From assembly GCA_902766745.1 (NCBI GenBank), contig CACXES010000046.1:41986-105985 (forward strand): DNA of 64,000 nt, in the 5' to 3' direction. Under the pieces are notes generated by a model that saw only the letters and a program-made list of their open reading frames with translations, was not told the origin of the DNA and made no database searches. Positions 41,395-50,144 of this stretch are shown here, piece after piece. Source of the DNA: an uncultured Ruminococcus sp. Lineage in GTDB: Bacteria > Bacillota > Clostridia > Monoglobales > Monoglobaceae. A program made the translations under genes and the position numbers. How positions within the stretch are numbered: position 1 is the stretch's first letter; each line of letters opens with the position of its first letter.

Positions 41395-41997
41395 ATGCCA
41401 AGACAATTTAAGACTGCCAGAAAAATGTGCAATCTAAAACTGTATGAAGCAGCGAATAAGCTCGGCATTTCACAGCCTACATTAAGTTCGTGGGAAAGCG
41501 AAAGAAAATCACCTACAATCGACAGCATCTTGAAAATGTGCCGGCTCTACAATGTTTCAGCGGATTTTCTGCTTGGTAACAGTGTGGGAGGAGGTGCATC
41601 TCACGACAGGGAAGCGGAAGTTCCAAAATTAAACCTTCGCATTATGCACGGACAACCTGTGTGGTCTGATGAATATGGTTGGTTGATCGTTGATTCAATA
41701 AACGAGTGTATGATAGCACCTGATGGAGTAAAGTTGCCATTCACAAGTACAATCAATGTTTATTATAAAACTGATGATTTTTCAGAAAGCGCACTTCCAA
41801 AAACAAAAGCACTTTCTTTGACAGAAATTAATGAGTATGAGAAAGTATGGGTAGAACCCATATCGAGTGATTTTAACCTGCGGCAGGAACTCCGTGGATG
41901 GTACTCCGTTATGTCAGACTGGGTTGAAAACAGTGTAGGGAACAGATTCTTGTATAATACTTACAAAGTCAAATGGCTTGCGTTTTTTGAAATATAA
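41395..41997 (+). CDS. XRE-family regulator with C-terminal sensory domain
   Basis: A 200-residue protein. N-terminal Cro/C1 HTH (residues 4-60: FKTARKMCNLKLYEAANKLGI, TLSSWESERKSPTIDSILKM). The C-terminal ~130 residues have no recognised domain but may sense a signal or form dimers (WSDEYGWLIVDSINECMIA...). ATG 41395 starts 5 bp after the preceding stop. Probably the element's main repressor. Its stop lies within about 30 bp of the junction with host-derived DNA. Confidence 0.82.
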   Translation: MPRQFKTARKMCNLKLYEAANKLGISQPTLSSWESERKSPTIDSILKMCRLYNVSADFLLGNSVGGGASHDREAEVPKLNLRIMHGQPVWSDEYGWLIVDSINECMIAPDGVKLPFTSTINVYYKTDDFSESALPKTKALSLTEINEYEKVWVEPISSDFNLRQELRGWYSVMSDWVENSVGNRFLYNTYKVKWLAFFEI

Positions 41998-42009
41998 ATC
42001 AAAAAGCTT

Positions 42010-42355
42010 TGGATTGTTTATATTCCCCGGAGAAATCCCTACTGCGGACTTAAAGACCTTGGAGAAGTATGCGGCGTCATAATAGCCTAAAAATTCGGCA
42101 ACCTCATTTACGTTCATTACGCCGTTGGTCAAAAGACCTTTGACATACTCAATCAGAACCTCGTTTTTGTATTTTACGGGCGAAGTTTTCATATATCTAT
42201 TAAATAAGTTGCACAGATATCTTTCGCTTATGCTTGCGCGTTTTGCAAGCTTACCTACGGTGAAGTTGTCGATTGCGTGATTGCGTATATATTCCGCAAG
42301 ATTAAACAGGAGCTTTTTCTCAAAAAGTTCCTTGTTATCGTTTGTGATACCGGCC
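42010..42355 (-). pseudogene. AraC-family regulator, C-terminal fragment
   Basis: The minus strand reads LAEYIRNHAIDNFTVGKLAK, SISERYLCNLFNRYMKTSP, VAEFLGYYDAAYFSKVFKS and GISPG, the two helix-turn-helix motifs of an AraC DNA-binding domain. The N-terminal sensing domain is missing, replaced near 42355 by rhamnosidase sequence on the other strand. The C-terminus runs without a stop into element DNA. Broken at both ends. Confidence 0.8.
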
Positions 42356-42601
42356 GCTTGACGAAAATCGGCAGGACTGACCTTGCATACAAGCTGATTG
42401 TGTCGGAGGAGGCGAGCTGTTACGGTGCTTGGGTTGTGGAGGCGTATCGGTGATAATGATAATATAGAAGTCGCCGTTAAGGTACCCGACGGAATGCACG
42501 GAAAAATCGTACTTCCCGACGGATACAGCGGTAATATGCAAAGTGATAAATTGGGTTGCGGCTGTCACCGCATCACCGTTAAGACTGATAAGAATATTTA
42601 A
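42356..42601 (+). pseudogene. GH78 alpha-L-rhamnosidase, 3' remnant
   Basis: TKIGRTDLAYKLIVSEEAS reads like the helical barrel end of GH78 rhamnosidases (GRTDLAY...). A frame change near 42450 is followed by DNDNIEVAVKVPDG and GNMQSDKLGCGCHRITVKT, like the final beta domain. Most of the gene is gone. A remnant of a former rhamnoside/pectin locus. Confidence 0.55.
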
Positions 42602-42614
42602 GGCTATTAATTTT

Positions 42615-42755
42615 AGGGCTGTTAAAAAAATCGTAATCGCGGTTCGTCGGAAACCGCCGAACCCTACGGTTGGTATCTTTTAAAAGAAATTATATCAACA
42701 TATTGCGGGAACAGGCGCTTGCCGACATTCCGAAATCGATTTTTTAAACAGCCCT
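42615..42755. mobile_element. MITE-like element, 141 bp
   Basis: Terminal inverted repeats AGGGCTGTTAAAAAAATCG (42615-42633) and its mirror at 42737-42755 match at 18 of 19 positions. The interior has no transposase frame. No clear target duplication is seen. Probably a non-autonomous derivative of an insertion sequence; TIRs starting GGGCTGTT are known in several IS families. Confidence 0.65.
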
Positions 42756-42861
42756 TGTTTTGTATAAAAGCGATGTGCCGGCTTATCGGTATTCGTAATC
42801 TTGACAATATAAATCATATATGATAGCATAAATTTATTATCATAAAATCAGGAGGTTACAA

Positions 42862-43557
42862 ATGTTTAACGGTAAAATGAAAGCAATAACATTCAGTTAC
42901 GATGATGGGGTAACCCAAGATAAAAGGCTGATTGAAATTTTAGACAAATACGATTTAAAAGCGACCTTTAATATAAATTCCGAATTATTGGGCAAAGAAG
43001 GCAGCTTAATACGTGACGACAAGCACGTTAATCACATAAAAAATAACCCGAAAGATATCAAGAAGATATACAGAAATCACGAGGTTGCCGCACATACATT
43101 GACGCATCCGTTTTTGCCCGATTTGTCGGACGAGGAGATTATCAGACAGGTTGAGCAGGACAGAATAAATTTAGAACAGCTCACGGAAAAGTCTGTGGTT
43201 GGGATGGCATATCCCGGTGGCGGTACCAATTATAATGAACACGTTGCGGAGGTTATCAGAAATAACACGGGTATAAAATACGCAAGAACAATTGTATCAT
43301 CCTATAATTTTGATATTCAAAATGACTTGTATGTGTTTAAGCCGACGGTGTATAATTTTGCCGAGTGGGACAAAATGGTCCGGCTGGCAGACAAATTTCT
43401 GAATTTGGAAACCGACACCCCTAAATTATTATACATTTGGGGACACGCCTATGAATTTGATATTCATAACACTTGGGATAAATTTGATGAGTTTTGTTCG
43501 CTTATATGCCATAAGGATGATATATTCTACGGCACAAACAGAGAAGTTTTGCTGTAG
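42862..43557 (+). CDS. Polysaccharide deacetylase (NodB domain)
   Basis: A 231-residue protein with a carbohydrate esterase 4 fold. Metal-binding motif 1 ITFSYDDGV (residues 8-16), motif 2 HEVAAHTLTHPFL near residue 75, and VVGMAYPGGGTNY near 113. No signal peptide, so it probably acts in the cytoplasm on imported acetylated sugars or oligosaccharides. AGGAGG precedes ATG 42862. A TTGACA/TAGCAT promoter-like pair is at 42801-42829. Confidence 0.88.
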   Translation: MFNGKMKAITFSYDDGVTQDKRLIEILDKYDLKATFNINSELLGKEGSLIRDDKHVNHIKNNPKDIKKIYRNHEVAAHTLTHPFLPDLSDEEIIRQVEQDRINLEQLTEKSVVGMAYPGGGTNYNEHVAEVIRNNTGIKYARTIVSSYNFDIQNDLYVFKPTVYNFAEWDKMVRLADKFLNLETDTPKLLYIWGHAYEFDIHNTWDKFDEFCSLICHKDDIFYGTNREVLL

Positions 43558-43644
43558 GAGCGTGCACCGATTATTGCACTGAACCTGCGGAACGATTAAC
43601 AACTTTTTAACATGAATAAAATTTTATGAAAACAGTCTGTTTGA

Positions 43645-43680
43645 CAACCATCGGTTTGCATTATTTGAAACCGACGGTTG
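43645..43680. terminator. Inverted repeat after the deacetylase
   Basis: CAACC-TCGGTTT pairs with AAACCGA-GGTTG (13-nt arms, one mismatch) with a 10-nt loop. Possible terminator or an operator just ahead of the next promoter. Confidence 0.5.
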
Positions 43681-43681
43681 G

Positions 43682-43710
43682 TTGAGATATATTTGCTTAA
43701 AGTATATAAT
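43682..43710 (+). promoter_or_regulatory. Promoter of the XRE-ADP-ribosylglycohydrolase gene
   Basis: TTGAGA (43682-43687), 17-bp spacer, TATAAT (43705-43710), 27 bp before the start codon. The inverted repeat at 43645-43680 abuts the -35. Confidence 0.7.
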
Positions 43711-43736
43711 ATTAAAAAATGTTTGGAGGTTGTTCA

Positions 43737-45308
43737 ATGAAAAACATAATATATAAGTTGAGAAGCAATTCAAAAATGTCTCAGGAGCAGTTTGCGGATT
43801 TGTTTAAGGTCAGCCGTCAATCGGTTCAGAAATGGGAAAAGGGAACCGCAACACCGGAATTATCAAAATTGATTGAAATATCAAAGCATTACGGTATATC
43901 ATTGGACGCTTTGGTGTTGGGAATAGACAGCAGAACGGCTGAAGAAATGAAATATAACAAAATTATGAAGCCGAAATATTCCGGTATGCACGATTGGGAA
44001 TTTTATTCATCAAATCTTGTGACGGAATATGAACAATCGGTTGATGAAGGCTTGGATATAGAAAAATACAAGGATGTTTTCTATGCCGTGTCAAAGCTCC
44101 CTAAAGATGAAGTGAAAAAGAAGCTTGGGGATGTATTGTTTGAAGTTGTGCTTAATGCCGAAACAAGGAAAGATTATAAATATAATGAACCGTCGGATAT
44201 ATCCGAAATAAGAGCCTTAAGACGAGAGTACAATATTCCGAAAAAAGTGGATTTTGAAGGATTGGAAAGCAAGATATACGGTGTGTGGGCAGGGAGAATA
44301 TGCGGCTGTATGCTCGGTAAAACTGTTGAGGGCATACATACCGATGAGCTTATACCGTTTTTGAAAGAAACAAATAATTTCCCGATGCACAGATATATTT
44401 ACAAATCGGATTTAACCGCCGAAATTTGCAAAAAATACAAGTATCCGTTTGAAAGCAGAGTATATGCTGACAACATTGAGGGAATGCCTGTTGATGACGA
44501 TACAAACTATGTTGTGCTTGCGCAGCTTATCATAGAGAAATACGGCAAGGATTTTACACCGTATGATGTTTCCCGTGCCTGGCTTGAATATCAAAGTAAG
44601 GACGCGTACTGCACGGCGGAAAGAGTGGCGTTTTGTAACTTTATAAAGGGTTATGAGCCGCCGCAGTCGGCAGTATATAAAAACCCGTACCGCGAATGGA
44701 TAGGCGCACAGATAAGAGGGGATTACTTCGGATATATAAATCCCGGAAATCCCGAAAAAGCTGCCGAAATGGCATGGAGAGATGCTTCGATTTCTCACGT
44801 TAAAAACGGAATATACGGAGAAATGTTTGCGGCGGCAATGATTGCGACCGCGGCAGTAACTTCCGATGTTGAGGATATCATTATGGGCGGACTTGCTCAA
44901 ATACCGTGTACCTCCAGACTATACGAAGAAATTTTGTCTGTTTTAAACGGATTTAAAAACGGTATATCTCAAAAAGAGACGTTTGATACTATTCACCGAA
45001 AATACGATGAATATACGGGACACGGCTGGTGTCATACCATTTCGAACGCGATGATAGTTGCGGCAGCACTTTTGTACGGAAACGGTGATTACGGAAAATC
45101 AATCTGTATGGCGGTGGAAACAGGATTCGATACGGATTGCAACGGTGCAACCGTAGGCTCAATACTCGGTATGGCAAACGGAATTGAAAGTATTCCGAAG
45201 TGTTGGACAAATCCTATAAACGATACGCTTAACACATCAATTTTCGGTGTCGGAACAGTTAAGATTTCCGGCAGAGCAGAGCTGACGATGAAGCATATCA
45301 AAGGATAA
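43737..45308 (+). CDS. XRE HTH fused to ADP-ribosylglycohydrolase
   Basis: Start ATG 43737 (MKNIIYKLRSNSKMSQ) behind GGAGG gives 523 residues. Residues 1-65 are a Cro/C1 HTH (MSQEQFADLFKVSRQSVQKWEKG). A linker of about 110 residues follows. From about 175 it is an ADP-ribosylglycohydrolase/DraG fold (YGVWAGRICGCMLGKTVEG, metal ligands in PVDDDTNYVV, and the C-terminal ETGFDTDCNGATVGSILG). The enzyme could hydrolyse an ADP-ribose or N-glycosidic substrate and the HTH could make it self-regulating. It sits among glycosidase genes. Fusion of these two domains is uncommon. Confidence 0.88.
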   Translation: MKNIIYKLRSNSKMSQEQFADLFKVSRQSVQKWEKGTATPELSKLIEISKHYGISLDALVLGIDSRTAEEMKYNKIMKPKYSGMHDWEFYSSNLVTEYEQSVDEGLDIEKYKDVFYAVSKLPKDEVKKKLGDVLFEVVLNAETRKDYKYNEPSDISEIRALRREYNIPKKVDFEGLESKIYGVWAGRICGCMLGKTVEGIHTDELIPFLKETNNFPMHRYIYKSDLTAEICKKYKYPFESRVYADNIEGMPVDDDTNYVVLAQLIIEKYGKDFTPYDVSRAWLEYQSKDAYCTAERVAFCNFIKGYEPPQSAVYKNPYREWIGAQIRGDYFGYINPGNPEKAAEMAWRDASISHVKNGIYGEMFAAAMIATAAVTSDVEDIIMGGLAQIPCTSRLYEEILSVLNGFKNGISQKETFDTIHRKYDEYTGHGWCHTISNAMIVAAALLYGNGDYGKSICMAVETGFDTDCNGATVGSILGMANGIESIPKCWTNPINDTLNTSIFGVGTVKISGRAELTMKHIKG

Positions 45309-45336
45309 ATATACGGGTATCGCCGGTATATTTCAA

Positions 45337-46110
45337 TCATTTATTGTTCATATGGACATTGAAATATTTGTTTCGGAAACGGGATGGACTTATTTTCTCG
45401 TGGTATTTGAAGAAGTTTATGAAATTATTTTCCTCGGGAAAGTCCATCCGTGCCGATATTTCTTTAACTGACAAATTTGTTGTCAGGAGCATATTCTTTG
45501 CAAATTTCATTCTTTCCGAGGTTATGTATTCCTTTGCACTTAGTCCGAAGGTGTGCATAAACAGCTTGCTTAAGTAATCGGGGCTGTAGCCGAAATAATC
45601 TGCGATTGACGTAACCGTGATGTTTTTGCCGATGTTTATCCTTATGTATTCGGCAACTTTATGTACAAGGCTGTTCCCCGACTCTGCCGACGAGGCGTGG
45701 ACAAGTTCCTTGTAAATCAGAAGTGAAGCTGCGTCCAAGGCGCATAAGTCATAGGACGGAGTATTGGACATATGCAGCAGCTTTTTCAGCATATATTTTA
45801 TGTCATAGAAATCGCCGTCGGTGAGAGTTTTAAACGGCATATCAAAATCCGTCAGAAAGTGAAACCAATAAAAAGAGGTAAACCCTGAACTTTCCTTATA
45901 TCCGCCGTGTGTTTTCCACGGTTCAAGCAGAATACATTCGTCGGCTTTGAGTTCGTATTTTTCATCATCTTCAAAAATATATACAGTGCCGCTCAGCACG
46001 AAAATAAGTTCGTACGATTTAATGGAGCGGATAGGGTGACACCAGTCCTCCTCCGAGATGAACTCTCCTATCGCTTCAAAACCGAGATAATTGTTCTTAT
46101 TGTTTAACAT
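45337..46110 (-). CDS. AraC-family transcriptional regulator
   Basis: Start ATG 46110 (MLNNKNNYLGFEAIG) behind GAGGAAAT, 257 residues. N-terminal cupin sensing domain (YELIFVLSGTVYIFEDDEKYEL, CILLEPWKTHGGY). C-terminal double HTH (VTSIADYFGYSPDYLSKLFM, VKEISARMDFPEENNFINFFKY). Divergent from the GH127 gene, its probable target. Sensed sugar unknown, plausibly an arabinoside. Confidence 0.92.
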   Translation of the reverse strand: MLNNKNNYLGFEAIGEFISEEDWCHPIRSIKSYELIFVLSGTVYIFEDDEKYELKADECILLEPWKTHGGYKESSGFTSFYWFHFLTDFDMPFKTLTDGDFYDIKYMLKKLLHMSNTPSYDLCALDAASLLIYKELVHASSAESGNSLVHKVAEYIRINIGKNITVTSIADYFGYSPDYLSKLFMHTFGLSAKEYITSERMKFAKNMLLTTNLSVKEISARMDFPEENNFINFFKYHEKISPSRFRNKYFNVHMNNK

Positions 46111-46244
46111 AACGGATTTCCTCACTTTACTGCTTGCTGATTAAAGTATAGCATAAAAATAAAATAAGGTCAATGATTTGATAGGCGGAAGCCGATTAAA
46201 AAATTAAATAACGGATTTTATCACTATTTGACTGATTTTTTGTA

Positions 46245-46273
46245 TTGGATTTTACTGCAATAATGGTTATAAT
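46245..46273 (+). promoter_or_regulatory. Promoter of the GH127 gene
   Basis: TTGGAT (46245-46250), 17-bp spacer, TATAAT (46268-46273), 34 bp before the start codon, in the divergent region with the AraC gene. Confidence 0.65.
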
Positions 46274-46307
46274 TATCCGTAAACACAGCAAAGGGGATAT
46301 TTTAATT

Positions 46308-48128
46308 ATGAAAAGTATTAGTTTTGACAATACGAAAATTGCCGACGGATTTTGGAAAGAAAAACAGGATATGGTCAAAAATTCAACAGTGGATGCGGTG
46401 TATAACAGATTTTGCGATACGCACAGATTTGACGCTCTTTCCTGTACATGGAAAGAGGGGGATCCTGATATGCCGCACATATTTTGGGATTCTGATGTGG
46501 CAAAATGGATAGAGGGTGCAGCGTATGTTTTGACGGAGGAAAGAGATGAAAAGCTTGAAGCGATTATAGATGACGCGGTCGATAAGATAGTGAAAAACAG
46601 TGATGAAAACGGATATTTCAACAGTCATTTTCTCGTAACCGAGCAGGACAAACGTTTTAAAGATCGCAATAATCACGAATTGTATTGTGCCGGTCACTTT
46701 ATTGAGGCGGCAATTGCATATAATAATGCGACGGGTAAGGATAAGCTGTTAAAGGCGATGTGCCGTTATGCGGATTATATTTACAAGGTGTTTAAGGAGG
46801 ACAATACAGCGGCGTTTACAACTCCGGGACATCCCGAAATTGAGCTTGCCCTTGTAAAATTGTATAAGGCAACGGGCGAGAAAAAATATTCGGAGCTGTC
46901 GAAGTATTTTATAGATGAGCATGGTGCGGCGGAGAATGAACGAGACAGTAATTTGTTTGATTGGGTAAATGAGCTGTATAATCAGGATGAAATGCCGCTG
47001 CGCGAGCGTTCAACGGCTGAGGGGCATTGCGTGCGGGCTTTATATCTTTACTGCGGTATGGCAGATATTGCGGAGCAATATAATGATACGGAGCTGCTGG
47101 AGGCGTGCAAACGTCTTTTTGACGATATGGTGAACAAGAAGATGTACATAAGCGGCGGCGTGGGTTCAACGCATATCGGGGAGGCGTTTACCGTGCCGTA
47201 TTATCTTCCGAACAGAACGGCATATAATGAAACCTGTGCGGCGATAGCTATGGCACTGTTTTGTAAGCGTATGCAGAACTTGGATATTAATTCAAAATAC
47301 GCAGATGTTGCGGAAAGAGCGATATACAACGGCTTTCTGTCGGGAGTGTCAATGGACGGAAAAGCATTTTTCTATGAAAATCCGCTTCAGATAGACACCG
47401 AGTTTAATAACGTAAACAGGTCGACAAAGACGAAGGAGCGTTTTCCGATAACACAGCGTGTAGAGGTCTTTTATTGTTCGTGCTGTCCCCCGAATGTGGT
47501 TAGATTTATACCGTCAATTGCGGATTTGATGTACAGCTGTGATGAGGATGCGGTGTATGTTCATCAATATATGAATTCGGAAACGGAATACGAGGGTATT
47601 CATATATCGCAGACAACCGATTACCCCGCAAGCGGAAAGATACACATAAGCTGCACTGCGCCGCAAAAGCAAATTGCGGTGAGAATACCCGCATGGTGTG
47701 AGAATTATAAAATAAATGCCGAATATGAAATAAAAAACGGTTATGCATACATATCGATGAACGGCGGCATCGATATAGATATTGAGCTTGATATGCCCGT
47801 TGTATGCGTTAAGGCAAATAGCAGAGTACACGAAAACGCCGGACGAATTGCCGTAATGCGAGGTCCCGTTCTGTATTGTGCCGAGGGTGTTGATAACGGA
47901 GCGGATTTGCCGACTGTGGCTATTGATACATCGGCTGAATTTGTCTTGGAAGCGTGTGATTTTATACTGCCGTCAATGACTGTTGCGGCATATAAAGAAA
48001 AGGCCTCCGATGAGCTGTATTCAAAAGCGGGAGACGATTACGAAGAATTTACGCTGAAACTTATACCATATTATGCGTTTGCCAACAGAGGTGAAACGGA
48101 TATGCAGGTTTGGTTTTTGAGGAAATAA
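46308..48128 (+). CDS. GH127 beta-L-arabinofuranosidase
   Basis: Start ATG 46308 (MKSISFDNTKIADGFWKEK) behind AAAGGGG, 606 residues. Matches the GH127 family (DUF1680): N-terminal FWDSDVAKWIEGAAYVL, NETCAAIAMALF (zinc-ligand Glu and Cys) near residue 308, and FYCSCCPPNVVRF near 390, where the first Cys of the CC pair is the nucleophile. Beta-sandwich domain at the C-terminus. Releases beta-L-arabinofuranose from plant hydroxyproline-rich glycans or related. No signal peptide, so cytoplasmic. Confidence 0.92.
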   Translation: MKSISFDNTKIADGFWKEKQDMVKNSTVDAVYNRFCDTHRFDALSCTWKEGDPDMPHIFWDSDVAKWIEGAAYVLTEERDEKLEAIIDDAVDKIVKNSDENGYFNSHFLVTEQDKRFKDRNNHELYCAGHFIEAAIAYNNATGKDKLLKAMCRYADYIYKVFKEDNTAAFTTPGHPEIELALVKLYKATGEKKYSELSKYFIDEHGAAENERDSNLFDWVNELYNQDEMPLRERSTAEGHCVRALYLYCGMADIAEQYNDTELLEACKRLFDDMVNKKMYISGGVGSTHIGEAFTVPYYLPNRTAYNETCAAIAMALFCKRMQNLDINSKYADVAERAIYNGFLSGVSMDGKAFFYENPLQIDTEFNNVNRSTKTKERFPITQRVEVFYCSCCPPNVVRFIPSIADLMYSCDEDAVYVHQYMNSETEYEGIHISQTTDYPASGKIHISCTAPQKQIAVRIPAWCENYKINAEYEIKNGYAYISMNGGIDIDIELDMPVVCVKANSRVHENAGRIAVMRGPVLYCAEGVDNGADLPTVAIDTSAEFVLEACDFILPSMTVAAYKEKASDELYSKAGDDYEEFTLKLIPYYAFANRGETDMQVWFLRK

Positions 48129-48319
48129 TGTATCAATATGCCTTAGATTGCAGACTGAATTGTGTATGTCAGCTTTAAGTAATAAAGAGCAGGTAAGTGT
48201 AACAGCTTAGCTGCTCTTTACTTTTAAACGGCTGTCGTTCAAGAATAAGACTTGGCGGATTATGCTTGAAAAGGGATATGTTTAGCTAAGAATATCACGT
48301 ATTAGAAATACGAACCGAC

Positions 48320-49144
48320 TTAATCAATATGTAAATATTTATACTTCAGGGGAGTAATATGATAGTGCTTTTTAAAAAACTCTATAAAGCTTGAGGTATC
48401 GCAAAATCCGCTGAGATGAGCTGCCTCCGTTACATTGCTCCCATCAGACAACAACCGTGCGGCATTGGCAAGTCTTTTGTTCTTTATGTATCTTGCCGGT
48501 GTGATATTCAGCGAATGTTTGAATTGACGCTCTAAAGTGTTTATGCTCACATTGCATATTTTTGCTATTTCTTTTATTTCCAGTCTTTGTGACAAATTAC
48601 TGTTGATGTAATTTATCGCAGTGGTTACAGTATTCTTCTTATATTGTTTCTCTACATTTACTGCACTTGCTTTGTTAAGAAGATGTATAAGCTTAAAAAA
48701 TAAATAATATTTTTCGGCATCATCATTATCGGGATGATTTAAATTGCGGCACACCGAAAACAACTCCTCCGTTTCGTCGGGAGGTAATATAAGCAAATTA
48801 TTTCTGCCCAATTTTCTGTTAAAGAAAATATTAAAAAGTTTGTCATTTCCGGAAGGATTAAATAAAATCCAAAAGTGCTTATGAAATTTGTTCGAGTGAT
48901 ATATGCAATGGTGATATTCTGACGGACGCGTTATTATAACTCCGCCGGGTACAATCGGATAAATCGTCCCCTCAACCGAAAACGAAACGTCCCCGCTTAA
49001 GTTTATATAAATTTCACATTCATCATGGATATGGTCATCATATACATTTTCGGGTGCATTGGCATCTATTTCAACATAGGACACAGAAAAATCAAATGGA
49101 TTTATCTGAGGGAAATTTTCGGTTGTTTTTTTCAAAATAATCAC
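48320..49144 (-). CDS. AraC-family transcriptional regulator
   Basis: A 274-residue protein. Cupin domain with DDHIHDECEIYINLSGDVSF and a His/Glu-rich pocket (PSEYHHCIYH). C-terminal double HTH (IKEIAKICNVSINTLERQFK, VTEAAHLSGFCDTSSFIEFFKK). Divergent from the EamA-GH36 genes, the likely targets. TTGACT-18-TATAAT promoter at 49155-49184. The 190-bp gap before it (48129-48319) holds no gene. Confidence 0.92.
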   Translation of the reverse strand: MIILKKTTENFPQINPFDFSVSYVEIDANAPENVYDDHIHDECEIYINLSGDVSFSVEGTIYPIVPGGVIITRPSEYHHCIYHSNKFHKHFWILFNPSGNDKLFNIFFNRKLGRNNLLILPPDETEELFSVCRNLNHPDNDDAEKYYLFFKLIHLLNKASAVNVEKQYKKNTVTTAINYINSNLSQRLEIKEIAKICNVSINTLERQFKHSLNITPARYIKNKRLANAARLLSDGSNVTEAAHLSGFCDTSSFIEFFKKHYHITPLKYKYLHID

Positions 49145-49154
49145 CTCGGTAGTG

Positions 49155-49184
49155 ATTATAGCATATTTTTTGATTAAAAGTCAA
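49155..49184 (-). promoter_or_regulatory. Promoter of the AraC gene at 48.3-49.1 kb
   Basis: TTGACT (49179-49184), 18-bp spacer, TATAAT (49155-49160) on the minus strand, 11 bp before the ATG, so the mRNA has a very short leader. Confidence 0.7.
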
Positions 49185-49239
49185 TATAAATAACTGAAAT
49201 TTTATGATATACTGATTTTAATAAAATAATTTAGAAAAG

Positions 49240-50121
49240 GTGATGATTACAATTCAATACTTATTATTGAGCCTTGCGGCTTTGCTGTTGGGATGTGATT
49301 TTGCCCTTAACAAGTCTTATCAGAGGATATATGACGCCACCCCCAAAAGTGCATTTTTATTTAATTCCCTGCTCGGTCTTGCAACATTTATAATTTACTT
49401 TGTCGCAAAAGGGTTCAAACCGGAGTTCACACTGTACTCTTGCTGCCTTGCGGGTTTGATGAGCCTGCTGGTTATGAGCTATAATGTGATAGGCTTTAAA
49501 ATCTTAAAGGTTTCGGGCAGTATAGCTGTTTACACACTCTGCTTAATGACGGGCGGAATGATTTTACCGTACTTTTGGGGCTGTATTTTCCTGAATGAGC
49601 CGTTGAGTGTTTTAAGGATTTTGGGATTGATAGTTATTGTAATGGGTGTAATAATATCAAATTCCGACGGCAGACATACAGGCATAAAGCAGCTTGTAAT
49701 GTGCATAGCTGTATTTTTGTTAAACGGCTGTGTAAGCATAATATCAAAAGTACACCAAATTGAAACCGTTTATCCTACGGTAGGGACATTGGATTTTGTA
49801 ATGCTCGGCGGAATATTCAAATTTTTGATTGCCGGAATGTTATTTTTACTGTGCAAAAACAGCGTCGGTGACCGGAAACGTGTTTCAATGAAAAATGCTG
49901 TCATAATTATTACAGCGTCTGCGATTGTCGGCGGCGGTTCTTACGCACTTCAATTGTTCGGAGCAAAAGAGGTTCCGGCAACGGTGCTGTATCCTTTTAT
50001 CACGGGCGGCAGTATAGTATTTTCCGCGTTGGCGGATATATTCGTATTCAAACAGAGGCTTTCCAAAAAACTGATTGCAAGCATATTGCTTTGCTTTGCG
50101 GGAACGCTTATGTTTTTATAA
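49240..50121 (+). CDS. EamA/DMT-family transporter
   Basis: About 293 residues with ten predicted transmembrane helices in two EamA repeats (LLSLAALLLGCDFALNKSY..., and VIIITASAIVGGGSYALQLFGAKEVPATVLYPF). The GCIFLNEPLSVLRILGLIVIVMG segment is typical of the first repeat's end. Substrate unknown; could export or import a sugar or metabolite. Start region GTGATG at 49240 lies very close to its ribosome site, so the exact start is uncertain. Probably cotranscribed with GH36. Confidence 0.85.
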   Translation: MMITIQYLLLSLAALLLGCDFALNKSYQRIYDATPKSAFLFNSLLGLATFIIYFVAKGFKPEFTLYSCCLAGLMSLLVMSYNVIGFKILKVSGSIAVYTLCLMTGGMILPYFWGCIFLNEPLSVLRILGLIVIVMGVIISNSDGRHTGIKQLVMCIAVFLLNGCVSIISKVHQIETVYPTVGTLDFVMLGGIFKFLIAGMLFLLCKNSVGDRKRVSMKNAVIIITASAIVGGGSYALQLFGAKEVPATVLYPFITGGSIVFSALADIFVFKQRLSKKLIASILLCFAGTLMFL

Positions 50122-50144
50122 AATTATTAAAGGAGAAGTGAATT

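Noticed and set aside
3421..42000. Calling the element an integrative conjugative element
   Set aside because: No relaxase, coupling protein or type IV secretion gene could be found by reading all frames; only Tn916-like regulatory genes support it.
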